DNA from: JALZCH01 sp036387135
GTDB lineage: Bacteria > Acidobacteriota > Blastocatellia > Pyrinomonadales > Pyrinomonadaceae
Direction: 5' to 3'
DNA length: 64,000 nucleotides
NCBI GenBank assembly: GCA_036387135.1
Contig: DASVUH010000007.1
Location: 1-64,000 of the forward strand
Shown here: one piece after another, positions 7,407 through 16,786 of the stretch
Layout of the letters: every line of letters begins with the position of its first letter
Position numbering within the stretch: the stretch's first letter is position 1
Program-made: the position numbers and the translations under genes
The notes under the pieces: model-generated
What the model was told of the DNA's origin: nothing
Seen by the model: the letters and a program-made list of their open reading frames with translations, nothing else
The model's database searches: none

Positions 7407-7895
7407 TCAATTGACTTCATTAACGCGAGAAAAAGAGAAGCCGCCGCGTAAATCCAAATCCAAAGCCTGTTCCTGACCCAAAATCGGCATACCTTTGAAA
7501 TGCTGCTTATAGCCGACGGCGCGAAAGCCGATGTCGCCCTGATTTGTTTTAATAATCCATTTCCATTCGGTTTTACGATTTATCAATTCCGAATTTTTAG
7601 ATTTTCGATGCGCGCTGCGTTCGATATTTATAATTTCTATTTCCTGATTCGGCTCAAGCTCAATTCTAAGGTCGCTGACGTTTTCAAAAACAAGCGTCGC
7701 GGCTGCGACCAAAAACCTTTGCGAATTCGCATTTTCAGGTTGATAAATTCGTTGAAGAATATAATCAATATCGAGCAGAAATTCCGTTCGTTTGGGCAGA
7801 AACGCAAATGCATAAACTCTCGATTCGCGCCAATTCATTTGTTCAAAATCGCTTTCCGTCCAAACAAATTTTTGCAGATTTAAAATTTCACTCAT
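7407..7895 (-). CDS. Conserved-looking hypothetical protein downstream of recX
   Basis: A 162-residue soluble protein, starting MSEILNLQKFVWTESDFEQM. Features are an aromatic N-terminus (WRESRVYAFAFLPKRTEFLLDIDYI), a central ATLVFENVSDLRIELE strand pair and WKWIIKTNQGDIGFRAVGY. There is no signal peptide. The pattern looks like a family of small cytosolic proteins, but I cannot name it. Its ATG overlaps the recX stop (ATGAGTGA), so it is translationally coupled to recX. Confidence 0.65.
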   Translation of the reverse strand: MSEILNLQKFVWTESDFEQMNWRESRVYAFAFLPKRTEFLLDIDYILQRIYQPENANSQRFLVAAATLVFENVSDLRIELEPNQEIEIINIERSAHRKSKNSELINRKTEWKWIIKTNQGDIGFRAVGYKQHFKGMPILGQEQALDLDLRGGFSFSRVNEVN

Positions 7896-8436
7896 TTTCG
7901 TCAAAATCCTCGCGTGCGATTTCGCGCATTTTATCGCTGATCAGCCCATAAGAAAAGCCTTGACGCATCAGATAATCGTAAAACTTTTTCGTCTCGTCGC
8001 GGTTCTCAGGCAAGCCTTTTAAGCGAATGCGTTTTTTGATCGCTTCTTCGACCAAATCCGCTTCGGGCGTTTCTTCGTAAACTTGTTCGAGCGCGTGTTC
8101 AACAGTTTCTTTATCGAGCTGCTTTTGCTGAAGAGATTGCTGGAGTTTACGTTTTCCGACCGGCTTTTGCCGGAGCTTTGAAGCGGCGAAATCGTGCGCG
8201 AATTGTTCGTCGTTGACGAATTTATATTCTTCTAATTTTTGCAAAACCGTTTCGACGATTTCGGCGTTCGTCCAGTTTTTTTCCAAAAGTCTTTCTCTTA
8301 ATTCGCCGACAGAACGCGGTTTGGCGGCGAGAAGCCGGACGGCGCGCTCCATTGTTCGCTTGCGCGCTTTTTCCACGTCTTTGATTTCAACCGGCTCGTC
8401 GGATTCGGTTTTCGGACTCCACTTCTTTCTAAACAT
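7888..8436 (-). CDS. recX: Regulatory protein RecX
   Basis: A 182-residue protein, the usual size for RecX, which binds and restrains RecA filaments. It has the three-helix repeats of the family: AVRLLAAKPRSVGELRERLLEKN (about 32-54), VLQKLEEYKFVNDEQFAHDFAASKLRQKPVGKRKLQQSL (about 64-103), and a third repeat ending KKFYDYLMRQGFSYGLISDKM. recX usually follows recA; no recA is visible here, so its expression is uncoupled from recA. The downstream gene overlaps it by eight bases. Confidence 0.9.
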   Translation of the reverse strand: MFRKKWSPKTESDEPVEIKDVEKARKRTMERAVRLLAAKPRSVGELRERLLEKNWTNAEIVETVLQKLEEYKFVNDEQFAHDFAASKLRQKPVGKRKLQQSLQQKQLDKETVEHALEQVYEETPEADLVEEAIKKRIRLKGLPENRDETKKFYDYLMRQGFSYGLISDKMREIAREDFDENE

Positions 8437-8524
8437 CTGTAAATTTTAACTCTTTCGCAATTAAAATCTAAACGTGCGTTTCGCACAAAATATTTTTGCG
8501 TCATCAAGTTAAAATATTCACAAT

Positions 8525-9310
8525 ATGATTGCTGAACAGATAAAAATGCACGAGAATTTCGGCTCGCAGTTTTTAAACCATCCGCGCAATGTTTTGGTTT
8601 ATTTGCCGCCCGGTTACGGCGTAAACCCGGAAGAGCGTTATCCGGTTTTGTATATGCACGACGGGCAAAATCTGATGAATCCCGAAGACGCTTTCGGCGG
8701 CGTCGCCTGGGGCGCGGACGAAACGGCGCAAAAATTGATTTTGACGGGCGAAATCTCGCCGCTGATTATTGTCGGAATTTACAATACGGGCGGAAAACGA
8801 ATTGACGAATACACGCCGGTCAAAGCCGAGCGCGGCAGAATGAAAGGTCACGGCGGACAGGCGGATCAATACGGGCGAATGATTATCGAAGAATTAAAGC
8901 CATTTATTGATAAAACATATCTGACGCGCACCGAACGCGAATTTACCGGACTCGGCGGTTCGAGCCTCGGCGGTCTGGTTTCGCTTCACCTCGGTTTTAA
9001 ACGACCGGACGTTTTTTCGCGCGTCGCGGCAATCTCGCCCGCCATCTGGTGGGCGAACAATCAAATTATTCGCGAAGCCGCTAAATTGACCGAGCGAATT
9101 CCTTTGCGAATCTGGCTCGACATCGGCAAAAAAGAAGGCGGGCAAATCAAACACCAGGTTCGCGCATTAAAAGAAATGCTGCTCGCGCAGGGCTGGCAAT
9201 TGGGCGCGGATTTCGCTTATCAGGAAATTCCCGAAGCGCGCCACAACGAACAAGCCTGGGCGGCGCGTTTCGGCGACGTTTTAAAATTTTTGTATCCGAA
9301 ATTACCTTGA
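8525..9310 (+). CDS. Putative esterase (alpha/beta hydrolase, Fes/S-formylglutathione hydrolase type)
   Basis: A 261-residue cytosolic alpha/beta hydrolase of the putative-esterase family. It has the family motif LYMHDGQN (about 42-49), the nucleophile elbow GGSSLGG with Ser147, and a C-terminal histidine region (PEARHNEQAW, about 237-246). Such enzymes hydrolyse siderophore esters, formylglutathione or acyl esters; the substrate is not determined. There is no signal peptide. The stop overlaps the truB start (TTGA), so the two genes are coupled. Confidence 0.85.
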   Translation: MIAEQIKMHENFGSQFLNHPRNVLVYLPPGYGVNPEERYPVLYMHDGQNLMNPEDAFGGVAWGADETAQKLILTGEISPLIIVGIYNTGGKRIDEYTPVKAERGRMKGHGGQADQYGRMIIEELKPFIDKTYLTRTEREFTGLGGSSLGGLVSLHLGFKRPDVFSRVAAISPAIWWANNQIIREAAKLTERIPLRIWLDIGKKEGGQIKHQVRALKEMLLAQGWQLGADFAYQEIPEARHNEQAWAARFGDVLKFLYPKLP

Positions 9311-10236
9311 ACGGAGTTTTAATCATAGACAAACCCGAAGGCTTAACGTCGCACGATGTCGTTGGCAGAGCGCGGCGCATTTTAAAAACGCGCAGCGTCG
9401 GACACACAGGCACGCTCGACCCGTTTGCGACCGGAGTTCTGGTCGTTTTAATCGGCAAAGCGACCAGACTCGCGCAATTTCTCGACAAAGCCGAAAAAGA
9501 ATATCTGGCGACAATCCAATTCGGATATTCAACCGACACGGGCGACAGAACTGGATTGCGGATTGCGGATTGCGGATTGCGGATTGAAGAAATCGCGGCG
9601 CGAATAACTGCGAGCAATGTTGAAAAAGCCTTAGTCAAGTTTCGCGGAGAAACGCTGCAAACTCCGCCGATGTATTCGGCAAAAAAAGTCGGCGGGAAAA
9701 AACTTTACGAATTGGCTAGAAAAGGCGTGGAAATCGAACGCCAGCCGGTCAAAATCAAAATCTCGGAATTGGAAATTGTCGAAAATTCTGAAAATCAATC
9801 CGCAATCCGCAATCCGCAATCCGCAATTGTGAGGGTTGTGTGTTCAGCCGGAACTTACATCCGCGTTTTGGCGGAAGACATTGGAAAAGAATTGGAAACG
9901 GGCGCGCATCTGGCGGAGCTTCGCCGGACGCGAGCCGGAAGTTTCGATTTACGCCAAGCCGTGACGCTTGAAGAGCTTGAGAATCTTGCGATTGAAAATC
10001 GAATCGGAGAAATTAAAATTTCTCCAAACGATGCTCTCGGACATTTTCCGTTCGTTGTTTTAGATGAACTCGGAATAGCCCGGACGCTCAACGGAATGAA
10101 AACGAAAGTTTCCTCAAATTTTAACGACGCAGAGTTTGTTCGTTTGTGCGATGAGAGCGGAAACCTTGTTGCCGTCGGCGTTTTCGATGAACGGGAACAA
10201 GTTATCCAACCGCGAATTGTTTTCGGCGCGGCTTAA
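9307..10236 (+). CDS. truB: tRNA pseudouridine(55) synthase TruB
   Basis: TruB makes pseudouridine 55 in the T-loop of tRNAs. The 309-residue product opens with GVLIIDKPEGLTSHDVV and contains the catalytic-Asp motif GHTGTLDPFATGVL (about residues 37-50), then TPPMYSAKKVGGKKLYELAR and CSAGTYIRVLAEDIG. The start is a TTG overlapping the esterase stop. Two loops carry foreign repeat-derived peptides: LRIADCGLRIE after DRTG (about 83-93), and SAIRNPQSAI before VRVVCS (about 166-175). Both are encoded by 7 bp tandem repeats and they are mutually inverted in the DNA. The core motifs are intact, so the enzyme is probably active. Confidence 0.95.
   Translation: MNGVLIIDKPEGLTSHDVVGRARRILKTRSVGHTGTLDPFATGVLVVLIGKATRLAQFLDKAEKEYLATIQFGYSTDTGDRTGLRIADCGLRIEEIAARITASNVEKALVKFRGETLQTPPMYSAKKVGGKKLYELARKGVEIERQPVKIKISELEIVENSENQSAIRNPQSAIVRVVCSAGTYIRVLAEDIGKELETGAHLAELRRTRAGSFDLRQAVTLEELENLAIENRIGEIKISPNDALGHFPFVVLDELGIARTLNGMKTKVSSNFNDAEFVRLCDESGNLVAVGVFDEREQVIQPRIVFGAA
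9553..9586 (+). repeat. 7 bp tandem repeat inside truB, left arm
   Basis: Nearly five copies of GGATTGC run in tandem within the truB coding frame. They are the reverse complement of the repeat at 9796-9828, 210 bp downstream, so the transcript could form a long hairpin. Confidence 0.9.
9796..9828 (+). repeat. 7 bp tandem repeat inside truB, right arm
   Basis: Nearly five copies of CAATCCG, complementary to the array at 9553-9586. It is in frame, encoding SAIRNPQSAI. Confidence 0.9.
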
Positions 10237-10311
10237 AAAGCAATTGACACATTCTGCAATCGAATTTAAATTCATCTCGTCACAATTTGAAATTGCTGAA
10301 AGGAAAATTGG

Positions 10312-11571
10312 ATGATTTCACGAAAATTCTCACCAACGGCGGCGGTAAAACTTCTGCTGATTTTATGTTTAATGCTCGGCGCAAGTTCCGGCGCAGCAGT
10401 TTCGGCTCAGGACAAGCCGAACAGTTTCGCCGCCGAGCGCGAGCGGGCGATTCAAATGATAAACGAGGGCAAATACGTCGAATCTTTGCCGCTTTTTGAA
10501 AAGCTCGCCGCCGCGAAAGAAGCCGACGGCGATGTGTTTTTCGGACTCGGAATCGCATTGCTTCATAAAGCAGACCAATCCAAAGATGTCTCGTCGCGCA
10601 AAGAGGGGCGTGTAAAAGCCAGAAATGCGCTGCTTAAAGCCAAAGAGTTCGGCTTGCGAAATCCGCAGCTCGATTCGCTTCTCAGCCAAATCAAACCGGA
10701 CGGCGGCGAGCGAGGCAAATCGGACGACCCGAAAGCTAACGAAGCGATGAACGAAGCGTTTGCCGCTTTTGCCGGAAAAAATTACTTGAAAGCCGCCGAA
10801 TTATACGAAAAAGCCGCCCGCCTTGACCCGACTTTGTACGAAGCGGCGCTTTATACCGGCAACAGTTTTTACGGCGCGCGAGATCACGAAAAAGCGGGCG
10901 TTTGGTTTGCCAGAGCAATCGCTCTCGACCAGAACCGGGAAACGGCTCATCGTTACTGGGGCGATTCATTGATGGTGAGCGGCAAAACCGAAGAAGCAAA
11001 AAATAAATTTTTCGACGCCATTGTTGCCGAACCTTACAACCAGACGGCTTGGCGCGGGTTAATTCAGTTTGCGCAAATCAACAATCTCAAGGTCACGCAT
11101 CCGAAAATTGACATTCCAACCGGAATCAGCTCAAACGAAAAAGGCGACCGGACAACAATCACGCTCGATGAATCCATTCTCAAAGACAGCAAAGACGGCT
11201 CCGCCGCGTGGATGATGTACGGGATTAGCCGCGCTGCCTGGCGCACGAGCGAATTCTCCAAGAGATTTCCCAACGAAAAAACTTATCGTCACAGTTTGGC
11301 GGAAGAATCCGCTGCACTGAGAAGCGTTTTGGAAGCGGTTAAAAATCAAAGCAAGGACATCAAGCAGCTCAATCCGTCGCTCAAATTATTGCAGGAAATA
11401 AACGATGCCGGACTGCTCGAAGCCTACATTTTGCTTGCCCGACCTGATGCCGGAATCAGCCGCGATTATGACGCTTTCCGGCAAAACAACCGCGACAAAT
11501 TGAAGCGTTATCTCATGGATTTTTTGATTCTCGAAAAAGGGGCGTCAAACGAAAAAAAGGCGGTTAGCTAA
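10312..11571 (+). CDS. Exported TPR protein
   Basis: A 419-residue protein with a long signal peptide (about 1-32, ending AAVSAQ). TPR-like helical pairs follow at about 40-70 and at 140-260: AMNEAFAAFAGKNYLKAAELYEKAARLDPTLYE, GARDHEKAGVWFARAIALDQ, SGKTEEAKNKFFDAIVAEP. The C-terminal 150 residues (TTITLDESILKDSKDGSAAWMMYGISRAAW) form a distinct domain I do not recognise. AAAGGA precedes the ATG. The stop codon TAA is embedded in the loop-proximal part of a strong terminator. Confidence 0.75.
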   Translation: MISRKFSPTAAVKLLLILCLMLGASSGAAVSAQDKPNSFAAERERAIQMINEGKYVESLPLFEKLAAAKEADGDVFFGLGIALLHKADQSKDVSSRKEGRVKARNALLKAKEFGLRNPQLDSLLSQIKPDGGERGKSDDPKANEAMNEAFAAFAGKNYLKAAELYEKAARLDPTLYEAALYTGNSFYGARDHEKAGVWFARAIALDQNRETAHRYWGDSLMVSGKTEEAKNKFFDAIVAEPYNQTAWRGLIQFAQINNLKVTHPKIDIPTGISSNEKGDRTTITLDESILKDSKDGSAAWMMYGISRAAWRTSEFSKRFPNEKTYRHSLAEESAALRSVLEAVKNQSKDIKQLNPSLKLLQEINDAGLLEAYILLARPDAGISRDYDAFRQNNRDKLKRYLMDFLILEKGASNEKKAVS

Positions 11572-11582
11572 CCGCCTTTTTT
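11553..11582. terminator. Bidirectional intrinsic terminator
   Basis: AAAAAAGGCGGTTA, two bases, TAACCGCCTTTTTT: a perfect 14 bp stem with A and T tracts. It serves the TPR gene on the plus strand and the convergent M28 peptidase gene on the minus strand. Confidence 0.9.
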
Positions 11583-11603
11583 ATTTTTAGATTGCCGCAG
11601 AAA

Positions 11604-13322
11604 TTATCTTGCAGCCGCAGCAGTTGGCGCGGGCAATGTCTTGCGCGGCATTTTTTCGTCCATCATCGCGGTTTGATAAACGAAAGCAGCCATAATCGTC
11701 GCCGCTTGTTTCATATCGTCCGCCTGAATCCGGTCGTAAACGTCCTGATTCGAATGATGAGTGCGCGTGTCGTATTCGATTTCGTCTTGAATGAATTGGA
11801 AACCCGGCAAACCGATGGCATCAAACGCGAGATGGTCTGTGCCGCCCGTATTTGACATCGTTAAAGTCGCCGCGCCCATTTCTTTGAACGGTGCGAGCCA
11901 CGTTTCAAAAATCGGTCTCACGCTCGCATTTCCCTGCATATAAACGCCGCGAATTTTGCCGGTTCCGTTATCGAGATTGAAATACGCCGACAGGTTTTCG
12001 TATTTCGGCTTTTTCGTCAAAGCTCCCGGAGCACCTTGTCCCGTGCTCTGCATTTCGCCGAAATGCTCTTTAACATAAGCGCGTGAACCGAGAAGCCCTT
12101 GTTCTTCGCCGCTCCAAAGGGCGACGCGAATAGTGCGGCGCGGTTTCAGACCGAGTGTTTGAATAATCCGCGCGGCTTCCATTGCCACCGCGACTCCGGC
12201 AGCGTTGTCTGTCGCGCCCGTGCCGGAATGCCACGAATCCATATGTCCGCCGAGCATTACGATTTCGTCTTTCAATTTCGGGTCTGTTCCCGGAATTTCG
12301 GCAATCGTGTTGTAGCCCATCAAATCCTGATCCTGATATTGAACGGCAAGCTCTACGGTCATTTTCGGTTTTTCGCCGTGTTTAATCATCCGCACGAGAC
12401 GATTGTAATGCTCGCTCGCCATCGTAATTTGCGGAATCATTTTGCCTTCGGCTTCTTTTTGTTGAGGCGAAATTCCGCCGCGACGCTGCATTGCAGCTTG
12501 CGGATCGGCGGGAATTTCCTGCGCGACCGACGCGCCGGAAACGAAAATCGTGCCGCCGTCGCCCCGCGAGCTGTTGTCAATCATCACGGCTGCGCCTTCC
12601 TGCACTAAAAGATTCAACCGTTTGAGCGAAAATAATCGCTGCTGCATAAAACGCTGAAGCTGTTCGGGATTTGGAGCGCCTGTGCGCGCCGGTTGGGCTG
12701 GCTGCGGCGCAGCCAGCTTCGCCAAATCTTCGTCCGTGTAACGCCCTCCGAGTCCTTTAAAAGCGGCTTCGAGCGGGCGGGCATCAGAGACGAGAACAAT
12801 TTTGCCTCGAAGCTGTCCTTTATATTTTTCGAGCGCCGCGTCGTCCTTGGCATCAAGATAAACGACTTCAGCCGTGACCGCACCGTTTGTTCCCGGCGAC
12901 CAGGCTTTCGGGTAGGCGATAACCGGAAACGTTTGCGGCTCGGCGACTTGAGCCGAAAAGCTCTTTAGCGACCAGCCGCGTCCGAACGGTCCGAACGGTT
13001 CGAGATGCGCGTTTTGCATTCCCCATTTCGCCATCGTGTCGCGCGTCCATTCATTAGCGCGTTTCATCTGCGGCGAATTGGTCAGGCGCGGTCCGATTAC
13101 GTCTGTCAAATAACTCAAAGTGTCCATCACTTTCGAGTTTTTCGTTCCTTCGTCTTTGATTTTGGCGAGAACATCGTCCGGCGCGCGGTAAACGGATTTT
13201 GCGGGCGCAGCGGCAGCGCCTCCGCCATTATTAGTCGAGCCGGTTTGCGCGAAAATTGCGTAATTGGGCGCAGCGAGCAATGAGGAAAGCATCACTGCGG
13301 CAGCGATTTTTTGTCTTAACAT
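11604..13322 (-). CDS. Exported M28-family zinc aminopeptidase
   Basis: A 572-residue exported protein with a signal peptide at about 1-26. A PA-like inserted region lies at about 130-260 (GKIVLVSDARPLE, GAAVMIDNSSRGDGGTIFVSG). The zinc-peptidase core has GGHMDSW (His360, Asp362), GATDNAAG (Asp372) and SGEEQGLLGS (Glu406-407). These are M28 metal and base residues. The C-terminal part has NTGGTDHLAFDAIGLPGFQFIQDEIEYDTRTHH, with the last zinc histidine. M28 enzymes release N-terminal residues from peptides. The two inner segments rich in A, P and Q are family-variable linkers. Confidence 0.92.
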   Translation of the reverse strand: MLRQKIAAAVMLSSLLAAPNYAIFAQTGSTNNGGGAAAAPAKSVYRAPDDVLAKIKDEGTKNSKVMDTLSYLTDVIGPRLTNSPQMKRANEWTRDTMAKWGMQNAHLEPFGPFGRGWSLKSFSAQVAEPQTFPVIAYPKAWSPGTNGAVTAEVVYLDAKDDAALEKYKGQLRGKIVLVSDARPLEAAFKGLGGRYTDEDLAKLAAPQPAQPARTGAPNPEQLQRFMQQRLFSLKRLNLLVQEGAAVMIDNSSRGDGGTIFVSGASVAQEIPADPQAAMQRRGGISPQQKEAEGKMIPQITMASEHYNRLVRMIKHGEKPKMTVELAVQYQDQDLMGYNTIAEIPGTDPKLKDEIVMLGGHMDSWHSGTGATDNAAGVAVAMEAARIIQTLGLKPRRTIRVALWSGEEQGLLGSRAYVKEHFGEMQSTGQGAPGALTKKPKYENLSAYFNLDNGTGKIRGVYMQGNASVRPIFETWLAPFKEMGAATLTMSNTGGTDHLAFDAIGLPGFQFIQDEIEYDTRTHHSNQDVYDRIQADDMKQAATIMAAFVYQTAMMDEKMPRKTLPAPTAAAAR

Positions 13323-13416
13323 TTTTAGAAGCTCCTAAATTTTATAACAGAATCGAGCTGTGTTTGGTTTAGCTTGAAAGTTGTTGAATTTATACTGCGC
13401 GTATCAGGGAAAAGTT

Positions 13417-13998
13417 TCAAGTCCGCCAAGTGAAAATATAAGTCGGCGGCAGATTGCGCCAGACAAGTTTGCTGCGATGAGCTTTGCCGTATTTTTTGTT
13501 CATCATTCGGCGAAACTTTTTGGCGGGCGGTAAAGGTGTCGAGGTGGCGTATTGAATCGTCCGAAACTCGCATCCGCCACGCTGCATAAATTTATCGGCT
13601 TCCGCCAAAACCGCTTCGCTCACATCTTCGGGCAAAGACGCAAACGGCAAACCGGAAATAATATATTTCACCGCGCCTAAACCCGATTTTTGATGAATTT
13701 CCGAAGCACGGCTCGCGTCATCGCAAACGATGTTCAGATGCGGAAATTTTTCATGCAGAATTTGCGCTAACTCTTCGTTTAGCTCGATTCCAAGATATGC
13801 GTCCGGCGAAGGCAAAATCTTTTCAATCGCTTCGGTAAAAGGTCCGGTGCCGCAGCCCAGCTCCAAAACGATGGCGTTTTCATTCGGCTTAATGCCTTTA
13901 ACCATTCGCTTGGCGGTCGCCGGCGAGCTTGGGAAAACCGAGCCGACGGTTAAAGGATTTTCCAGAAATGCTTTTAAAAATGCTGTTGCTTCGCTCAT
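13417..13998 (-). CDS. Phospholipid N-methyltransferase-like SAM methyltransferase
   Basis: A 193-residue protein. FLKAFLENPLTVGSVFPSSPATAKRMV at the N-terminus is characteristic of bacterial phospholipid N-methyltransferase (PmtA-like) and rRNA-adenine-dimethylase-like proteins. SAM motif I is VLELGCGTGPFTEAI (about 43-57), followed by YLGIELNEEL and the acceptor-side motif YIISGLPFASLP. These enzymes methylate phosphatidylethanolamine at the inner membrane; the substrate here is inferred from family resemblance. It is divergent from its neighbours and no operon partner is evident. Confidence 0.8.
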   Translation of the reverse strand: MSEATAFLKAFLENPLTVGSVFPSSPATAKRMVKGIKPNENAIVLELGCGTGPFTEAIEKILPSPDAYLGIELNEELAQILHEKFPHLNIVCDDASRASEIHQKSGLGAVKYIISGLPFASLPEDVSEAVLAEADKFMQRGGCEFRTIQYATSTPLPPAKKFRRMMNKKYGKAHRSKLVWRNLPPTYIFTWRT

Positions 13999-14107
13999 TA
14001 ATAAAATTCAGACAAATTTAATCACAAAGTCGCGCAAATTCACACATTTTTTTATTCTCTGCGCTTTTAGTTGTGATTATTGCAGTTGCTTTCAGCTAAG
14101 ATTTGAT

Positions 14108-16600
14108 TTATAGCAGATTTACCGGGTCAATTTCCAGATTAACCGCGCGTAAATCGCAATTTTTTTCTTCGGCTTCCGCCCAAGCCAAATCCAGAGTCTC
14201 GCGCAGCGCGCGGCGATTTTTCGCTTTTACCAAAATCTGCATCCGAAATTCGTTTTTAAGGCGCGCAAGCGGCGCGGGCGCAACGCCTAAAATGCGACAA
14301 GCGTTTTCCCGATTCGCATTTTCCAGACAAGCGCGCAAAATCTCGCCGGTTTCGAGCGCGTGAACATAATCCGGGTGATGAATCAGCAAAGACGCGAGCG
14401 CGGAAAACGGCGGATAACCGAGTTTTTGGCGAAAAGCACGCTCGGTCTTGTAAAAAGCCGCGTAATCCTGCGCGCAGGCGTGTTTTAAAGCGTAATGCTC
14501 CGGGTAAAAAGTCTGAATCAAAACTCTCCCGGCGCGCTCGCCGCGACCTGCTCGCCCGGCAACTTGCGTGATGAGCTGAAACGTGCGCTCGGCGGCGCGA
14601 AAATCCGGCAATCCAAGACCTGCGTCAACCGAAACCACGCCGACGAGCGTCACATTCGGAAAATCGTGACCTTTGGCGAGCATCTGCGTCCCGACGAGCA
14701 TATCAATTTTGCCTTCAGCGAAATCGTGCAGAGTGTCTTCCAGCAGATGTTTTTTGACGGTCGTGTCGCGGTCAACGCGCGCGATTCGCAAATCGGAAAA
14801 TTTGCGGCGCAGACGGTCTTCGATTTGTTCCGTGCCTTCGCCCAGGAAATTAATATATTTGCTTTGACAAGCCGGACAAACGCGCGGCGTCTTTTGGCGA
14901 AAATTGCAGTAATGACAAACCAGCGCGTTTTCTTTGCGGTGAAACGTAAGCGTCACGTCGCAATTCGGACAGCGCACGGTTTCGCCGCACGCGCGACACA
15001 AAACAAATTGCGAATAGCCGCGCCGATTGAGCAAAACAATTGATTGCTCGCCGCGCTCGTGCGTTTCTTCGATTGCGGCGAGCAGCAGGGGCGATAGCGT
15101 TTCATCTTTGCCCGTCGCTTTAAAAACCTCGCGCATATCTACGATTTCCGCTTCAGCCATCGGACGATTGCCAATTCGCGCGGGCAGCGTGAGGCGGCGA
15201 TATTTTTCGCGTTCGGCGTTATAAAACGATTCGAGCGCCGGAGTTGCCGAACCCAAAATCACGACCGCCTTTGCAAAATTGGCGCGGACGACCGCAACAT
15301 CTCGGGCGTGATAAAACGGCGATTCCTGCTGGCGATAAGAACCGTCGTGTTCTTCGTCAACAACGACGACGCCCAGATTTTCAAGCGGCGCGAAAACCGC
15401 CGAGCGCGTCCCGATAACGACTCGCGCCTCGCCCGCTTTGATTCTGCGCCATTCGTCGAAACGCTCGCCGACCGAAAGCGACGAATGCAAAATCGCCACC
15501 GCTTCGCCGAAAATCACGCGCAAGCGGCGCGAAAAAACCGGCGTCAAAGCGATTTCCGGGACGAGCATCAACGAGGTTTTTCCTTGCTGCAAGGCAAACT
15601 GCATCGCGCGAATATAAATTTCGGTTTTGCCGCTGCCCGTGACGCCGTGCAGCAGAAACGCTCGATACTCATTTTCCGAAGCGGCGTGAATAATTTCCGA
15701 CAAAACTGCGGATTGTTCCGCAGTCAAAACCAAATCGTTTTTCCTGGGCAATTTGGCGTGCGCGAGCGGATCGCGGCGAACTTCGCGGACGAAGGTTTCG
15801 ACGACGCCGCGTTTTTCGAGCGTGTTGATTGCCGAAGCCGAAACTTCGGCGGCTTCGAGCAATTCAGCGAAACCGAATTCGCCTTCATTTTCAAGTAAAA
15901 ACTCGATTACTCGATTTTGCCCTTCGGTTAGTTTTTTAGCGGCGTTGCCGTTTTCACTGTGGTTTTCGGGTGGAAGCAGCCGCACGGCTTTGCGGCGTTT
16001 TGGTTTCGCCTGTGTCGTCAAAACGCGGTGAAAAGATTTAATCCAATTTTTCGCTTCGAGTTCGCGGATGTTTCTTTTCGCCGCCGTTTCGCCAAAACTT
16101 TTTCCCAGCTCGCGCAGCGAAACTTCACCTTTTTCGGCAACAAGGCGCAAAATCTGAGCTTTTGCAGTTTTTAATTGTTTTTCCGAGAGCCGCAAAATCT
16201 CGTCTTTGCCAAACGGCGTCGGCTGGCAGATTTGCTCAATCGTCGCGTTGACTCCGGCGGGCAGCGCGGCTTTGATGATTTCGCCCCACGAACAACTGTA
16301 ATAATCGGCAATCCACGCCGTTAATTTTAAAATCTCCGGCGTCACAAGCGGTTCGGCGTCAACCAATTCGAGCGCGTCCTTGATTTCCGTTTCGTCAATT
16401 TCAATTCCGCCATCCAATTCAGCGTGCAGCGCGACCGCGTAAGCCGTAATTTGTTTGTTGCGAAACGGTACGATCAAGCGCGCTCCGGCGTGCGTTCGCC
16501 CGCGCAGATTTTCCGGCAAACGATACGTAAAAGTCCGCCGCACCGGAAAAGGCACGGCGACTTCGGCATAAATCGGGCGATTGATGATTGATTCGGACAT
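14108..16600 (-). CDS. priA: Primosomal protein N' (PriA replication-restart helicase)
   Basis: An 830-residue protein, somewhat longer than the ~730 residues usual for PriA. It has the 3'-DNA-binding N-terminal domain (AEVAVPFPVRRTFTYRLPE), a winged-helix region, Walker A GVTGSGKT (319-326), the DEEH box (about 415-418) and ILGSATPALES. A zinc-binding cluster follows (CRACG, CPNC, CHYC, CPAC; eight cysteines), then helicase motif GRAGRGERAGRVLIQT. PriA reloads the replicative helicase at stalled forks. The extra length is in the linker at about 195-290. It is probably expressed from its own promoter in the 16601-16740 gap. Confidence 0.95.
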   Translation of the reverse strand: MSESIINRPIYAEVAVPFPVRRTFTYRLPENLRGRTHAGARLIVPFRNKQITAYAVALHAELDGGIEIDETEIKDALELVDAEPLVTPEILKLTAWIADYYSCSWGEIIKAALPAGVNATIEQICQPTPFGKDEILRLSEKQLKTAKAQILRLVAEKGEVSLRELGKSFGETAAKRNIRELEAKNWIKSFHRVLTTQAKPKRRKAVRLLPPENHSENGNAAKKLTEGQNRVIEFLLENEGEFGFAELLEAAEVSASAINTLEKRGVVETFVREVRRDPLAHAKLPRKNDLVLTAEQSAVLSEIIHAASENEYRAFLLHGVTGSGKTEIYIRAMQFALQQGKTSLMLVPEIALTPVFSRRLRVIFGEAVAILHSSLSVGERFDEWRRIKAGEARVVIGTRSAVFAPLENLGVVVVDEEHDGSYRQQESPFYHARDVAVVRANFAKAVVILGSATPALESFYNAEREKYRRLTLPARIGNRPMAEAEIVDMREVFKATGKDETLSPLLLAAIEETHERGEQSIVLLNRRGYSQFVLCRACGETVRCPNCDVTLTFHRKENALVCHYCNFRQKTPRVCPACQSKYINFLGEGTEQIEDRLRRKFSDLRIARVDRDTTVKKHLLEDTLHDFAEGKIDMLVGTQMLAKGHDFPNVTLVGVVSVDAGLGLPDFRAAERTFQLITQVAGRAGRGERAGRVLIQTFYPEHYALKHACAQDYAAFYKTERAFRQKLGYPPFSALASLLIHHPDYVHALETGEILRACLENANRENACRILGVAPAPLARLKNEFRMQILVKAKNRRALRETLDLAWAEAEEKNCDLRAVNLEIDPVNLL

Positions 16601-16744
16601 CGGCGGCGCGAAAAAACAAGATTAGCCCAAGCTGACAAACTCGGCAAGCCGCAGCCGGATTTGAAGTTTGCCGAAATGAATTGCTGAATTTTTGAAGGAG
16701 AAGTAAAGATTACTAGGATTTATGGTACAATTAAAGGAACGGAC

Positions 16745-16770
16745 AAAAAACGGCTTTCATGAAGCCATTT
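16745..16770 (-). terminator. Intrinsic terminator of the minus-strand RNA gene
   Basis: Read on the minus strand, GGCTTCATGAAAGCC is followed by GTTTTTTG. It lies 20 bp beyond the CCA-like end at 16787, as expected for a tRNA or tmRNA transcript. Confidence 0.6.
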
Positions 16771-16786
16771 AAATCGTTGATTAGAT

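Noticed and set aside
15308..15898. Plus-strand open frame opposite priA
   Set aside because: Antisense to a conserved helicase region with all motifs in place; composition is R/F/N-rich with no family resemblance.
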